A stretch of DNA of 64,000 nt, taken from Phoronis australis. Taxonomy: Eukaryota > Phoronida > Phoronidae. This document shows, in pieces, positions 56,501 through 62,130 of this stretch; position 1 is the first letter of the stretch, and the number at the start of each line of letters is the position of its first letter. The DNA is taken from contig NMRA01000547.1 in assembly GCA_002633005.1 (NCBI GenBank), positions 73,561-137,560 on the forward strand. Direction: 5' to 3'. The position numbers and the translations under genes are program-made. Under the pieces are notes generated by a model. That model was not told the origin of the DNA. It did no database searches and worked only from the letters and a program-made list of their open reading frames with translations.

Positions 56501-58611
56501 TAAGAAATGATGGTCAGTTATTTGTTGTCAATTGTTCATGCCGTGAATAAAACGCTTACACGAAAGTCACGCATTTGTAAAGAAGTGCGCGACTTTTCAC
56601 CGCTCGTCCTTCAGAGCGGCTTTTAGCGGGATCAAAGAGAGCGCGGCGCCAGAATCGGACTCGGTTGCGATGACCACATTGTCCGGTGCGATCAAGACCC
56701 AATTAAGTGTTATTACCCCATTATAACTTGTAGTAACCATCTCTGCCTGTACATACTGGCGAATTTTCAAAATGTATTAACCAACAGTTTTCGATAGAAG
56801 CAAATACCACAGCTGTATTCAGATGGAAAAAAACAACCAAGTTTGGTTTTTGATTTTTAAAAATCGATAAACTATTAAGCTAAAACTACAAACATTGGGT
56901 ACAATTAAAGATAAACGACTGTGCATATTGATATACTTGGTGATTTACAAACGCTTATCAGAGTTAACAATATCACGTGGATTATTCTTTCAATATACAA
57001 CTATTAGCTACATTGAATCATCTATGAACAACACACAGTGACTAAATTAAATGTCAGTAATTTCTAAAACATCGCTTATGGTCCAGTGCATTCCGAACTA
57101 CTTTACTGCAGGGGTGGTACACTAACCGGAAAACTGCTATTCCCGGAAATGCGGCAATTTCGATAGTTAGCTTGTAGTTATTATGGAACACCTGTGAAGA
57201 CAACTAAGATGGCTAGCTTTGTAGTCAACAAGAGAGTGCAAGCAGTGGATGAGGTTGGTCGGTGGGCAAGAGCTGTGAATTAATTTTTTATGACTGAGGA
57301 AAAGCTAGAATAGTTATGAAGTTACTGCAACCAGAATTGTCCAGAGGTTCCAAATCTTCAGTTTGGCTATCACCATATTTGCACATTTGTATATATTTTA
57401 TGATTTTAGAACTAATGGCATGTGTAGCTTTGTTTGCTGTGACATGTTTGGTGTACCTGTAATCTGGAAAATTTAGGGATGGGTTCACAATTAACTGACT
57501 TCTAAGTTGTTTTGGTGTTTGGTTAAACACAAAATAAAAAATAGCAACCCTAACCGGTAAGAAAAAAGCAAGTAGACAGGAGTATTAAAATAAAGCAATG
57601 AAAACACATATGAAACATATTTAAAACCAACGTTCCTTTGGGAAGTGGCCCTTTGTCAAGATCAACCCAAATCAAATTTTTAGTCTTTTTGTAAAATTTA
57701 AATGTACCCACTTAAAACTGCTCTCCATATTGCAGGCTTTAGCTATGTGCAAACTCCAGAGAAAAACAATTTGATTGTAATAAGGACCGCCATTGTTAAG
57801 AAAGTAGTGCTAGGGATTACTTTTCAACTTCATTAGCTCAGATCTACATCAATACAAAGGGCGTGTTGAATAGAGGTGGTAAATGTTGTCTGGGGCTTAG
57901 GGACTCAGAGGGGTAACCAGTGTAAGCGAGAAATTCTTCATGTTTAAAATGTTGGGCAACCACTGTGCATACCTGAACACTTTTGTCATTGCTGGCGTAA
58001 CTGTTAACCATAGCCAGACTGTTCTGGAACCTGGTGCTGGACAGCCCCCGTTCATCACTGATCAATTGGGACACCGCGATGATGATCTAAAGAACACAGA
58101 ATCTAAGAGATTACCACACACACGAGAGTTTACACTCTGCAAAATGGTTAAGTACGATAACGAACGTAATACAAATTTAATTTTACTTCTCTCGTTTAGC
58201 TACAATTTCAAACAATATTCAAGCAGGAAATTGCATCACACAGATTGTTATTACAATGGAAAAATAGAGTTTTCATTAAATTTGAATTCATCATTTTATG
58301 CAAGATCTTAAAAGACAGCATCAAAAAACTAAAGCAATCCAGAATCCGGAAATAATGTTCAGTTAGCCTTAAACATAGGACGATAGCCAATCTACTACTC
58401 CAGCAACAATAGTGTAAGTATGTCGGCTGCAATAATAACAGCTTTTGTTGCAATAGTAACAAATATGTCAGCACTACATCATTACCTGCAGGTGAACCCT
58501 GGTGAAGCCTTTTTTTTTCATGTATTCAAAATTACTCCTCATCAGTAGGTAAATCAATGTGCATGCCTCGTCCCTTATTCCAGGCAGACGGGAGTTGCAA
58601 CAGCGAAGAAT
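20215..58611 (-). CDS. DOCK9/10/11-like (zizimin, DOCK-D) Rho GEF, 3' part
   Basis: Thirteen exons on the minus strand encode the C-terminal 589 residues of a dedicator-of-cytokinesis protein. DOCK-D proteins activate Cdc42 (and Rac in some members) at membranes through the DHR2 domain, which ejects GDP and controls actin remodelling. Family hallmarks in order: [18 protein letters not shown] and the following [125 protein letters not shown]; and [22 protein letters not shown], the nucleotide-sensor region. It ends [17 protein letters not shown]. The pattern is DOCK-D rather than DOCK-C ([17 protein letters not shown] instead of LQGSVGTTVNQGPLEVA). All splice sites are AG/GT and all phases agree. 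The DHR1, PH and N-terminal parts are beyond the right edge. Introns carry almost all the mobile DNA of the window. Confidence 0.95.
20790..22632 (+). mobile_element. Pearl/Helentron-like dispersed tandem element B
   Basis: The head is GTGTCCATGACTGCATAGCA...AAGCTTCTAGGGG. Several diverged monomers follow, with ACATTTCATGAAAATCCACT, TTGCCACTAGGAGGCACAG (21302), GGAGATACTGCTGTGGATGC and CAAATTTCATGAAAATCCAT. The tail is GACATGACAGCATTATGCAC followed by a decayed hairpin and GTGCATAAAA. The monomers are more diverged than in elements A and C, and none of the CTCF-like sites is an exact consensus match. Confidence 0.6.
23405..23890 (-). mobile_element. Two tRNA-derived SINE copies
   Basis: Two tandem copies lie on the minus strand, with tRNA-like heads at about 23519-23600 and 23748-23830. 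Each has an A-box-like ATGGCTCAGTGGC and a perfect B-box GGTTCGAGT. An anticodon-stem pair TCTGC/GCAGA is clear in the first copy. The shared tail contains CATTAGGTCACGTGATG, AAAAAGATGGTGGGTTGAA and CACTGAAAAAGATATATTTA. The acceptor stems do not pair, so these are SINEs and not tRNA genes. Confidence 0.8.
23918..24070 (+). mobile_element. tRNA-derived SINE, inverted copy
   Basis: The head is TGATGGCTCAGTGGCTATGG...TCTGC-loop-GCAGA...CTGGGTTCGAGTCCCGG. The same tail follows as in the two minus-strand copies (TCATTAGGTCACGTGATGTG, AAAAAGACGGCGGGTTGAA). The T stem is perfect but the 5' and 3' acceptor strands do not match. With 23655-23880 it forms an inverted repeat separated by a short spacer. 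Confidence 0.8.
24692..24830 (-). CDS. DOCK-D exon 12
   Basis: Acceptor TTTTCTAG, donor GTAATT. Reads (R)[16 protein letters not shown] then [19 protein letters not shown] and [11 protein letters not shown], matching the end of lobe C in DHR2 (vertebrate QFVEACGQAL..., DQLEYQEEMK). Enters in phase 2 and leaves in phase 0. Confidence 0.94.
24831..25576. other. DOCK intron 11
   Basis: About 745 bp. From 24895 to 25210 two diverged units share AAACTAAAATGTCCAACAGG, GTGGTGCC/GTGCTGTGG and TTCATCAAAATCTCTCAAA with 47395-47640. They are a minor tandem repeat. No gene. Confidence 0.5.
25577..25677 (-). CDS. DOCK-D exon 11 (nucleotide-sensor region)
   Basis: Acceptor CCTTTTTCAG, donor GTATTG. Reads [20 protein letters not shown] then [13 protein letters not shown]. 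The VNAGPLAYA segment adjoins the alpha10 insert of DHR2, whose valine displaces nucleotide and Mg2+ in the DOCK9-Cdc42 structure (established knowledge). 101 bp, phase 0 to 2. Confidence 0.95.
25678..28510. other. DOCK intron 10: unique part plus tandem array
   Basis: 25678-26890 shows no recognised feature. 26900-28450 is tandem element C, which ends 60 bp short of the donor of exon 10. Confidence 0.7.
26900..28450 (+). repeat. Dispersed tandem element C with 450-bp higher-order repeat
   Basis: Landmark GGAGATACAGCCATRGGCGC recurs at 27001, 27451 and about 27902, a period of about 450 bp. Each period contains three monomers of about 150 bp, marked by ACTGCCACTAGGAGGCGCCA, ATGGCCACTAGGTGGCGCAA and TTGCCACTAGGGGGCACACC. 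The array ends with GGACGGACGGACAGAGATG and the hairpin CCACATATAAATATGTGG followed by GCGCATAAAA. Copies are much more alike than in elements B and D, so this array is the youngest. Exact CTCF-core matches lie at 27197, 27341, 27647, 28099 and 28244. No head was recognised. Confidence 0.8.
28511..28701 (-). CDS. DOCK-D exon 10
   Basis: Acceptor TTATTCAAACAG, donor GTAGGTG. Reads (T)[15 protein letters not shown] then [17 protein letters not shown] and [16 protein letters not shown], the best-conserved part of DHR2 lobes B and C. The ATG inside the exon is internal and is not a gene start. Phase 1 to 0. Confidence 0.96.
28702..30064. other. DOCK intron 9
   Basis: 1.36 kb. Contains a tRNA-like SINE fragment at 29256-29334 and a GCGCTTATGTGAGC...TACAGTA relic near 29850-29912. 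Otherwise no feature was seen. Confidence 0.6.
29256..29334 (+). mobile_element. tRNA-like SINE head
   Basis: The A-box-like TCTAGTGGCTAGAGTG and B-box-like GGTTCAAAGCC are correctly spaced, and the segment ends GGCACCA. The stems are poor (T stem CCCGG against CCAAC), so this is a tRNA-derived relic unrelated in sequence to the SINEs at 23.4-24.1 kb. Confidence 0.45.
30065..30278 (-). CDS. DOCK-D exon 9
   Basis: Acceptor TTGTTTAAG, donor GTATGC. Reads [19 protein letters not shown] then [20 protein letters not shown] and [18 protein letters not shown], ending [11 protein letters not shown]. Matches DHR2 lobe B. 214 bp, phase 0 to 1. Confidence 0.95.
30640..31740 (+). repeat. Long unclassified repeat, uninterrupted copy
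   Basis: Direct-orientation match to 59965-62130, excluding the hAT element inserted there. Shared blocks include GTGTAATGTATTGA, GTATGTTCTCCGACTTTC, CATCCATGTCCTAGTTTG with TTGTGCAGTATACGTTAAAA, CAAACTTTTATTGATTGAAT and GGCAGGAACACTGTTTCG. No terminal repeats or intact ORF were seen, so the class is unknown. Confidence 0.7.
32317..33804 (-). mobile_element. Kolobok-like DNA transposon remnant with THAP-like fragment
   Basis: The termini are AGGAGAATGCCACCC (32317-32331) and its exact complement (33790-33804). TTAA follows at 33805-33808, and TTAG, one change from TTAA, precedes at 32313-32316. TTAA duplications plus a THAP-domain protein are the hallmarks of Kolobok. The minus strand around 33120-32940 reads [34 protein letters not shown] and VCQWPAF, like the THAP C2CH finger region but broken by stops. 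A MITE (33222-33735) sits inside. A second copy is at 41584-42760. Confidence 0.65.
33222..33735 (+). mobile_element. MITE of about 515 bp, copy 2, nested in Kolobok-like element
   Basis: Direct-orientation match to 15355-15870. The ends are ACAGCATTTTCACG and, reverse-complemented, AGTACGGCATTTTCCC. The related Kolobok copy at 41584 runs straight across this point (CTCGTATACGGTCAATCTTA), so the MITE is a later insertion. Confidence 0.6.
34096..34242 (-). CDS. DOCK-D exon 8
   Basis: Acceptor GTTTTTCAG, donor GTAGGA. Reads [20 protein letters not shown] then [14 protein letters not shown] and VKLIQDSNK, very close to vertebrate DOCK9 ([18 protein letters not shown]). 49 codons, phase 0. Confidence 0.96.
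34453..34965 (+). mobile_element. MITE of about 515 bp, copy 3
   Basis: Direct-orientation match to 15355-15870 and 33222-33735: TTTTGTTAACTGCCCAGG, TATGATAACAAGCAGGCCAA, CAGAATGGAGTTAATCAGTC. It starts ACAGCGTTCTGTCC. The right end is decayed. It lies within DOCK intron 7 (34243-35306), which shows nothing else. Confidence 0.6.
35307..35420 (-). CDS. DOCK-D exon 7
   Basis: Acceptor TGTATTCCAG, donor GTACTC. Reads [19 protein letters not shown] then [19 protein letters not shown]. The [17 protein letters not shown] motif is a DHR2 lobe A signature. 38 codons, phase 0. Confidence 0.95.
36139..37115 (+). mobile_element. Penelope-like element remnant (RT and GIY-YIG)
   Basis: The plus strand contains broken Penelope-like polyprotein in changing frames: [14 protein letters not shown] (RT motif with one Asp of YVDD lost), [32 protein letters not shown], then [20 protein letters not shown] with [29 protein letters not shown], and a GIY-YIG nuclease-like [20 protein letters not shown] followed by GAIKDH. 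One TAA and at least two frameshifts break it. Linkage of RT to a C-terminal GIY-YIG is specific to Penelope-like elements. It lies in DOCK intron 6, opposite to gene direction. Confidence 0.8.
37255..37720 (+). mobile_element. Fragment of dispersed tandem element with expanded tail
   Basis: A partial copy contains ATGGCCACTAGGAAGTGCTA (37300), GAAGTTTCATTGAAATCTG and the tail start ATGACAATATGTGACCATAT. The expected tail hairpin is replaced by the GT-rich run at 37648-37712 before GCATAATTAAA. It lies in DOCK intron 6 (35421-37806). Confidence 0.5.
37648..37712. repeat. (GT/GC)n microsatellite
   Basis: Alternating purine-pyrimidine run, mostly GT with GC interruptions, at the tail of a dispersed tandem element. 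Such sequence can adopt Z-DNA. Confidence 0.85.
37807..37929 (-). CDS. DOCK-D exon 6
   Basis: Acceptor TTTGAAG, donor GTATGA. Reads [19 protein letters not shown] then [20 protein letters not shown], matching KAERYELIADIYKLIIPIYE in vertebrate DOCK9. 41 codons, phase 0. The intron to exon 5 (37930-38317) is short and empty. Confidence 0.95.
38318..38427 (-). CDS. DOCK-D exon 5
   Basis: Acceptor TTTTTGTTAG, donor GTGAGC. Reads (G)[17 protein letters not shown] then [16 protein letters not shown], aligning with FRQGCTAFRVITPNIDEE...DVGMQDVHFNED. Phase 1 to 0. Confidence 0.93.
41473..41504. repeat. (AT)n microsatellite
   Basis: About 16 AT dinucleotides, flanked by GTATATGTATGTGTAT. Confidence 0.95.
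41584..42760 (+). mobile_element. Kolobok-like element remnant, copy 2
   Basis: It starts AGGAGAATGCCACCC at 41584, directly preceded by TTAA (41580-41583). The plus strand reads [34 protein letters not shown], a stop, [13 protein letters not shown] and VCQWPAF: a THAP-like finger with a stop codon. The rest matches 32330-33215 in inverted orientation. The right terminus is missing or decayed near 42760. Confidence 0.65.
44605..46195 (+). mobile_element. Pearl/Helentron-like dispersed tandem element D
   Basis: The head is AATGCGCCCATGACTGCACA...GAATGCTTCTAAGGATGTTT. About ten diverged monomers follow, with CATTTCATGAAGTTCTG, AAGATCCTGCAAAG, GACCACTAGGTGGCGAAGAA (45407-45420, one base off the CTCF core) and TTGCCACTAGGGGCAAACC. 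No clear tail precedes element E. Confidence 0.55.
46215..47390 (+). mobile_element. Pearl/Helentron-like dispersed tandem element E
   Basis: The head is AATGCGCCTACGAATGCACC...GATGCGCTTCCAGGGATGTT. Monomers follow, with CAAATTTCATGATAATCC, GGAGGCGCAAAAGTAGTCAA and TTGCCACTAGAGGGCACACC (CTCF-core match at 47192-47205). The tail is GACAGAGATGACGGCAATGT then hairpin CCCACAGATAAATATCTGGG and CGCATAAAA. It is the clearest head-to-tail copy. Confidence 0.65.
49559..49616 (-). CDS. DOCK-D exon 4 (58 bp)
   Basis: Acceptor TTTTTTTTTCCAG, donor GTAAGA. Reads [19 protein letters not shown] with one base of the next codon. Very small, but it has a strong polypyrimidine tract and an exact family match ([17 protein letters not shown]). 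Phase 0 to 1. Confidence 0.95.
50307..50450 (+). repeat. Candidate 5' LTR of gypsy element (partial)
   Basis: It starts TGTTATGTAGTGTCGTTACC and aligns with 53188-53320 in direct orientation: AAAAACATGTACAGTG, TAAAAAAGAAAGAAAATAC and AACGTGTCGCTTTGTGACAA. With integrase, RT and RNase H pieces between the two copies and in the same orientation, an LTR pair is the simplest reading. The 3' limit is not clear. Confidence 0.5.
50815..51402 (-). mobile_element. Half copy of the HIRAN/TIR element
   Basis: Inverted match to the left half of 54988-56002: AAGCGCCCTGGGCGCTTATG, CCGCCTTCGGCTATAATAAG, TTTCTTGTGTTACGG and a terminus TGAGGGCGAATACGGTA. It lies between the candidate 5' LTR and the integrase remnant, so it inserted into the gypsy element or its relic. 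Confidence 0.6.
51530..51965 (+). pseudogene. Gypsy integrase C-terminus followed by RT N-terminus
   Basis: The plus strand reads [20 protein letters not shown], then [33 protein letters not shown] and LKMYH (end of a Ty3/gypsy integrase), and then, in another frame, [20 protein letters not shown] followed by [15 protein letters not shown] (start of reverse transcriptase). Integrase lying before RT is the order of Gmr1-like elements and not of ordinary Ty3/gypsy. Stops and frameshifts show it is dead. Confidence 0.7.
52140..52640 (-). pseudogene. Degenerate acidic ORF between RT and RNase H pieces
   Basis: A minus-strand segment reads [20 protein letters not shown], an acid-rich stretch, and in a second frame [19 protein letters not shown] and [13 protein letters not shown]. 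It interrupts the gypsy remnant and is probably part of another transposon. The family was not recognised. Confidence 0.3.
52888..53127 (+). pseudogene. Gypsy RNase H remnant
   Basis: One frame gives [26 protein letters not shown], stop, [18 protein letters not shown], stop, [20 protein letters not shown] and IADCLS: the end of a Ty3/gypsy RNase H domain with three stop codons. It is followed 60 bp later by the candidate 3' LTR. Confidence 0.75.
53188..53320 (+). repeat. Candidate 3' LTR of gypsy element (partial)
   Basis: TGTTAGTGACATTACGTAGA, GCAAAAACGTGTACAGTG and TCAACCTGTCGCTTTGTCAG match the candidate 5' LTR at 50307-50450. Confidence 0.5.
53925..54140 (-). CDS. DOCK-D exon 3
   Basis: Acceptor TTTCCTGCAG, donor GTGAGT. 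Reads [20 protein letters not shown] then [20 protein letters not shown] and [20 protein letters not shown] followed by [12 protein letters not shown]. Almost identical to vertebrate DOCK9 across 60 residues, marking the start of DHR2. 72 codons, phase 0. Confidence 0.97.
54988..56002. mobile_element. 1-kb terminal-inverted-repeat element with HIRAN relic
   Basis: 54988-55011 (CTGTATTCGCCCTAATAAGC...) and 55979-56002 are inverted repeats matching at 23 of 24 positions. Internally the GC-rich sub-termini repeat GGCGCTTA-type words. No target duplication is clear. Half copies are at 50815-51402 and perhaps near 955-1125 and 29850. The interior carries a HIRAN-like coding relic (55625-55830). 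It lies in DOCK intron 2 (54141-57972). Confidence 0.75.
55625..55830 (+). pseudogene. HIRAN-like domain relic
   Basis: One frame reads [18 protein letters not shown], and after an AATAC short repeat that shifts the frame another reads [20 protein letters not shown] with [16 protein letters not shown]. This follows the pattern of invertebrate HIRAN-type proteins (YKEIW-P--GE-L, AVAVLK-G--VGH-PR-IS, FFLRHGG-I-C). The frameshift within (AATAC)n makes it a pseudogene. Confidence 0.55.
56590..57530 (-). repeat. Interspersed repeat with short coding remnant, copy 2
   Basis: Inverted match to 9780-10500. Its minus-strand ORF (57288-57530, 80 residues) ends [31 protein letters not shown] and a stop, and is open where the other copy has stops. 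It has no recognised family. Confidence 0.6.
57973..58086 (-). CDS. DOCK-D exon 2
   Basis: Acceptor TTCTTTAG, donor GTATGC. Reads [20 protein letters not shown] then [18 protein letters not shown], aligning with SVSQLIADVVGIGGTRFQQS in vertebrate DOCK9. 38 codons, phase 0. Confidence 0.95.
58486..58611 (-). CDS. DOCK-D exon 1 of this window (not the first of the gene)
   Basis: Acceptor CTTTCAG, donor GTAATG. Reads [20 protein letters not shown] then [20 protein letters not shown] and LQ, matching ILKCCNSKLSSIRTEASQLL. 42 codons, phase 0. The preceding exon was searched for up to 64000 and not found. Confidence 0.96.
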
Positions 58612-58740
58612 CTGAAAGTTGATTGCTACTTAAAGCTCTATCAACCCACGTTCTGTTGACATTTTTTATTTAAACCCCTTACAGTCATGAAATTCATCTC
58701 AGCTTTTTTCTGATATGAGAAGTGATTTTTGGTTTTCAAA

Positions 58741-58850
58741 AGAACTGACAGTTAGTTATTGCTGGATACCATACTCAGCAAATAAAATGACATGTCGTAA
58801 CATGTCATCATGCAGAGACTGGTCTTGAGCAATAACGAACTGTCAGTTCT
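58741..58850. mobile_element. 110-bp foldback mini-element
   Basis: The ends AGAACTGACAGTTAGTTATT and, from the other side, AGAACTGACAGTTCGTTATT are inverted repeats. Between them is the palindrome ATGACATG-TCGTAA-CATGTCAT. Single ends of the same repeat occur at 53451 and 54843. It lies about 130 bp upstream of the acceptor of exon 58486-58611. Confidence 0.6.
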
Positions 58851-59960
58851 ATCAAAGACTAAAATCTCAGCTATTTTGACTAAGAAACAATTTTAGTACA
58901 ATTTCATCATCACAGCAAGTGGTCTAAATCATTTTTTGTGAAGGAAGGGGTTCATAGCCGCTTTAACAAAATATCTGTTAGTAGTATTATGATAAATTCA
59001 TGGTTACCAAGAACACGATGGACTTGTTAAGAAGATTGAATTTCACACGTTCACTCAATCGCTCATATGCTCATTTGCTAACTGAGCTGCAGAAGTGAAA
59101 CAAAATCATGCTGAGAGCAACAGGCACCCAAACACAAAAACGTTTGCGCATAAAAAAAGGAAATGAACAACAGGGTAATCTTCTAGAGGTGTTCTCAGTT
59201 TCATACAAGGTACAAGGAGATAGTCAGAACTGACAAATAAGTGTTAGTACCTCACCATTTAAAACTAAAGTCAAAACATCAACCTTTGCAACAAAAAAAA
59301 AACACCATGAAGGGACACAGCACTAGACATCCAAAAAATAATATGTCTAGTATACTTCTTTTCATGAAGAACAGTCGCAAGGTTTGGCAGAAACAAAGAT
59401 AGACACAAAACGACATAGGAGGCACAGCAGTAGTCGGGTCTGAGTCTGATACTACTCAACAGCTGTCAGTTTCATAAGAACACGTCGGCAAAAACTCATT
59501 ACCATCCTGCAAGGGGTTTAGGAGATAGAGCAACAGACTCTAGACACAGCGGATTTCGGAAAGAGATGACGGCAACATACAATCATATAATGTGAATATG
59601 TGTGAATACATAAACTGAAATTGTCATTGGGGACTACAGCAGTAGCTAAATTTGTCCAAATACTCGCTCATTCTATTCCATCTATGATAGGAAGATGTCT
59701 ACTAAATTTCGCCAACATCCATCGAGGGTTTAGACATATGGTACCAAATGCTGAGTGGACAGCCAAAAAGAACGAAGGACAGAGATGATGTCATTTTAAT
59801 GCGCCTAAACACATAAACATAAAGATCAACTGAGGAACTTGGCAGATATTGAAGCAAATGCAAAACACTAAGACTGTTACTAGGTGGCACAGCACAAACT
59901 GATCAGGGGCTGAATGTAAATCTGGAAGTTCATCAAGTAACGATGATTATTTATACATTG
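58851..59960. other. Intron or upstream sequence with decayed tandem-element tails
   Basis: 59460-59610 and 59640-59820 hold two decayed copies of the dispersed tandem family: CACGTCGGCAAAAACTC, GGTTTAGGAGATAGAGCAAC, AGAGATGACGGCAACATACA and ATAAA at the end. No gene. Confidence 0.5.
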
Positions 59961-60006
59961 TTTGAAACTGCCGCCGGTGTAATGTATTGACTGATGTTGC
60001 AGTCCA

Positions 60007-61006
60007 CAGTTATCCATAGGGGGGCCCAGAGGGCCCGGCCCCCCCCTTGGCTGCCGCAAGAAAATAAAACAGTAAGAGCGTAGGGAAATGTTGAGTTTAT
60101 TAATTAACCCCGGTAATTAAAATTATACGGATGAAAAAAAGATTTAAATGAGTGCAGTTTTAGTGTTGGGGGGGGGGCTCAAATCCAATTTCAAGTGTCA
60201 AATTCGGAACACGGCGCATTCGTAACGGAACTATGGCTAGGTATAGGCTCTCCCGCGATATCCCAGGCGACCGGCAATGGCACTGCGCACTACGACTCCG
60301 TTTCCATCGTCTGCTCCACTGTGCAATGAAGAAAACTTACTTCATTTTCAAAGAAAATGGAACCTGAGTGACGATGAAAAAACAGAAGCTGCTGGTAAGA
60401 TGTGAATTTTAATCGAAGCCTTAGTGAATCACTCAGAAACTCGCAATACTCTCTTTGTCAAACCTTATCTTAAGACGATTTCTAAAGCAATCCCGTCATT
60501 ATTGCCAAAGCGAAAAACGGATTTGGTCTTTTGGGCATTTGAAGACTATTTTAAATACGACAATTTGTTAAGAATCGATGGCACAAAATATAAAACGTGT
60601 AATAAGTATTACAAAAAGGAGTAGGTTTCGCGCGCAAACGCTGTGGACCATAGGTCTCTTAGTAAGAGATTAGTAGTTAAATCGTGGTGGTGTAGTGGTA
60701 ACGCACGCACGCTCTATCTGCCAGGTCGTGAGTTCGAGTCTTTGATACTTGCAGTTTTTCCTGTTTGACACGTTCTCCGTGTTTTTTTTTGCCTTTTTTC
60801 TTGGATAATACTTCAGGAATAAGGGAAAATGCCTGATTTTTAGAGGTAAAAACAGAAAAATTTCCTGGGCGGGAGGGGCAAACCCCCCTCCCGACCTCCC
60901 CCCATTCGGTGCTATGCGCATCTACAATCGTGGTTCAGTTTGCGCAAATGCTTACAGCCGAACAAAATCTTGGGCCCCCCCTTGTGATATCCTAGATCCA
61001 CCACTG
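60007..61006 (+). mobile_element. hAT-like element, copy nested in long repeat
   Basis: It starts CAGTTATCCATAGGGGGGCC (decayed terminus) and ends ...CCTAGATCCACCACTG. The interior matches 13563-14490 in inverted orientation. An ORF at 60424-60624 reads KRKTDLVFWAFEDYFKYDNL then TKYKTCNKYYKKE, faintly like the BED-finger N-terminus of hAT transposases (low confidence). A tRNA-like piece lies at 60683-60750. Confidence 0.65.
60683..60750 (+). other. tRNA-like segment inside hAT element
   Basis: GTGGTGGTGTAGTGGTAACG (A-box-like) and GTGAGTTCGAGTC (B-box) are spaced as in a tRNA gene. The counterpart in the other hAT copy is at about 13803-13865 on the minus strand, with GTGGTATAGTGG and CTGAGTTCGAGCC. 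Stem pairing is poor, so it is not a functional tRNA. Confidence 0.55.
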
Positions 61007-62130
61007 TTATCGATGTGGATGGTTTAACAATGTGTACATCTCGCACGTTTTCTTGGCAGTTGTAATCACGGACTCAAACATTTGCCACACTTGATCACGG
61101 TTTCACTATGCAAATAAACTGTATGTTCTCCGACTTTCATGTAATTGCCACAGTGCCTTGCTTTGTATTTGGATTAACAGCTAATTAACAGGCACCAGTG
61201 ATGAGACTGTTAGTTTATCAAGTCAGATCCCAGGTTCACAGTTTCAATTTTTTTTCTGTGAACATGCAGCCCACTTACCTTTCTCCCGGCGCCCCAACTT
61301 TTGCCATACCATGCGCCCGAATCGGCAAAACCATGTTGTTCATTGCCAAGTTGAAACAGACTTTGTGAAAACCAAACATCCATGTCCTAGTTTGTTGTGC
61401 AGTATACGTTAAAAATGTTCATGTTGTAAATATATATTTATGTCTCCCTACTGACATTCTATTTACTACTTGCCTATTTCGTATTCTACATGATATGTTA
61501 GAGCTCTCTCGCACCAAGGTTAAGAATTTTGAAACCATCTAAAACCATTTAGTGTGAACCTATTAATCTTTAGTCAAAGTTGCTCTGACCCTACCCCAGT
61601 TCCTTTCATGGGTCATTTGACCCATGGCGTGTGCTTTGTAAAATGAAACCTGGTCCCGTAGCGGAGATCAGTCTAAATCTGCATACGCACATAAAAAATA
61701 TGTTGAATTTATTCACATGCGGACGGCACTGCTATCAGGCCAGACTCAACATACATAAACTTACAACACCAGTACCAGGAATGCAAGGGCCAAGATTGTC
61801 GGGATGAACTGTTTTAACGTAATTACCATCGAATAGCGTCGAAGTAGCAAACGCAATTGTAGCCGCTACTTGAACAGTTACTTGCGCGTGGTGGTGTTTT
61901 GCGGTTAGAACTACGTAAGCGCTACCTCCATTAAATTTTGATCTGGCCTACTCCTATGTTTCAGAATAACAATTCCAAACTTTTATTGATTGAATATACC
62001 CAGCCAGTCACATAAAGCAACAGTTCTATAATTGTCAAATAAACGCCTGGACACACAATACAGCTAGGACCATGGGGACCTTATTTACTCATGTATCTTA
62101 TTGGCAGGAACACTGTTTCGTTAAGGTCTG

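Larger units (their letters stand above)
59965..62130 (+). repeat. Long unclassified repeat, copy interrupted by hAT element
   Basis: Direct match to 30640-31740 on both sides of the hAT element: left part to about 60006 (GTGTAATGTATTGACTGATG), right part from about 61007 (ATGTGGATGG...) to GCAGGAACACTGTTTCG near 62110. The uninterrupted copy shows the pre-insertion order. Confidence 0.7.

Noticed and set aside
60424-60624. 66-residue ORF considered as an intact transposase gene
   Set aside because: It is only a fragment inside a roughly 1-kb hAT-like element, far too short for a transposase, and not preserved in the second copy.
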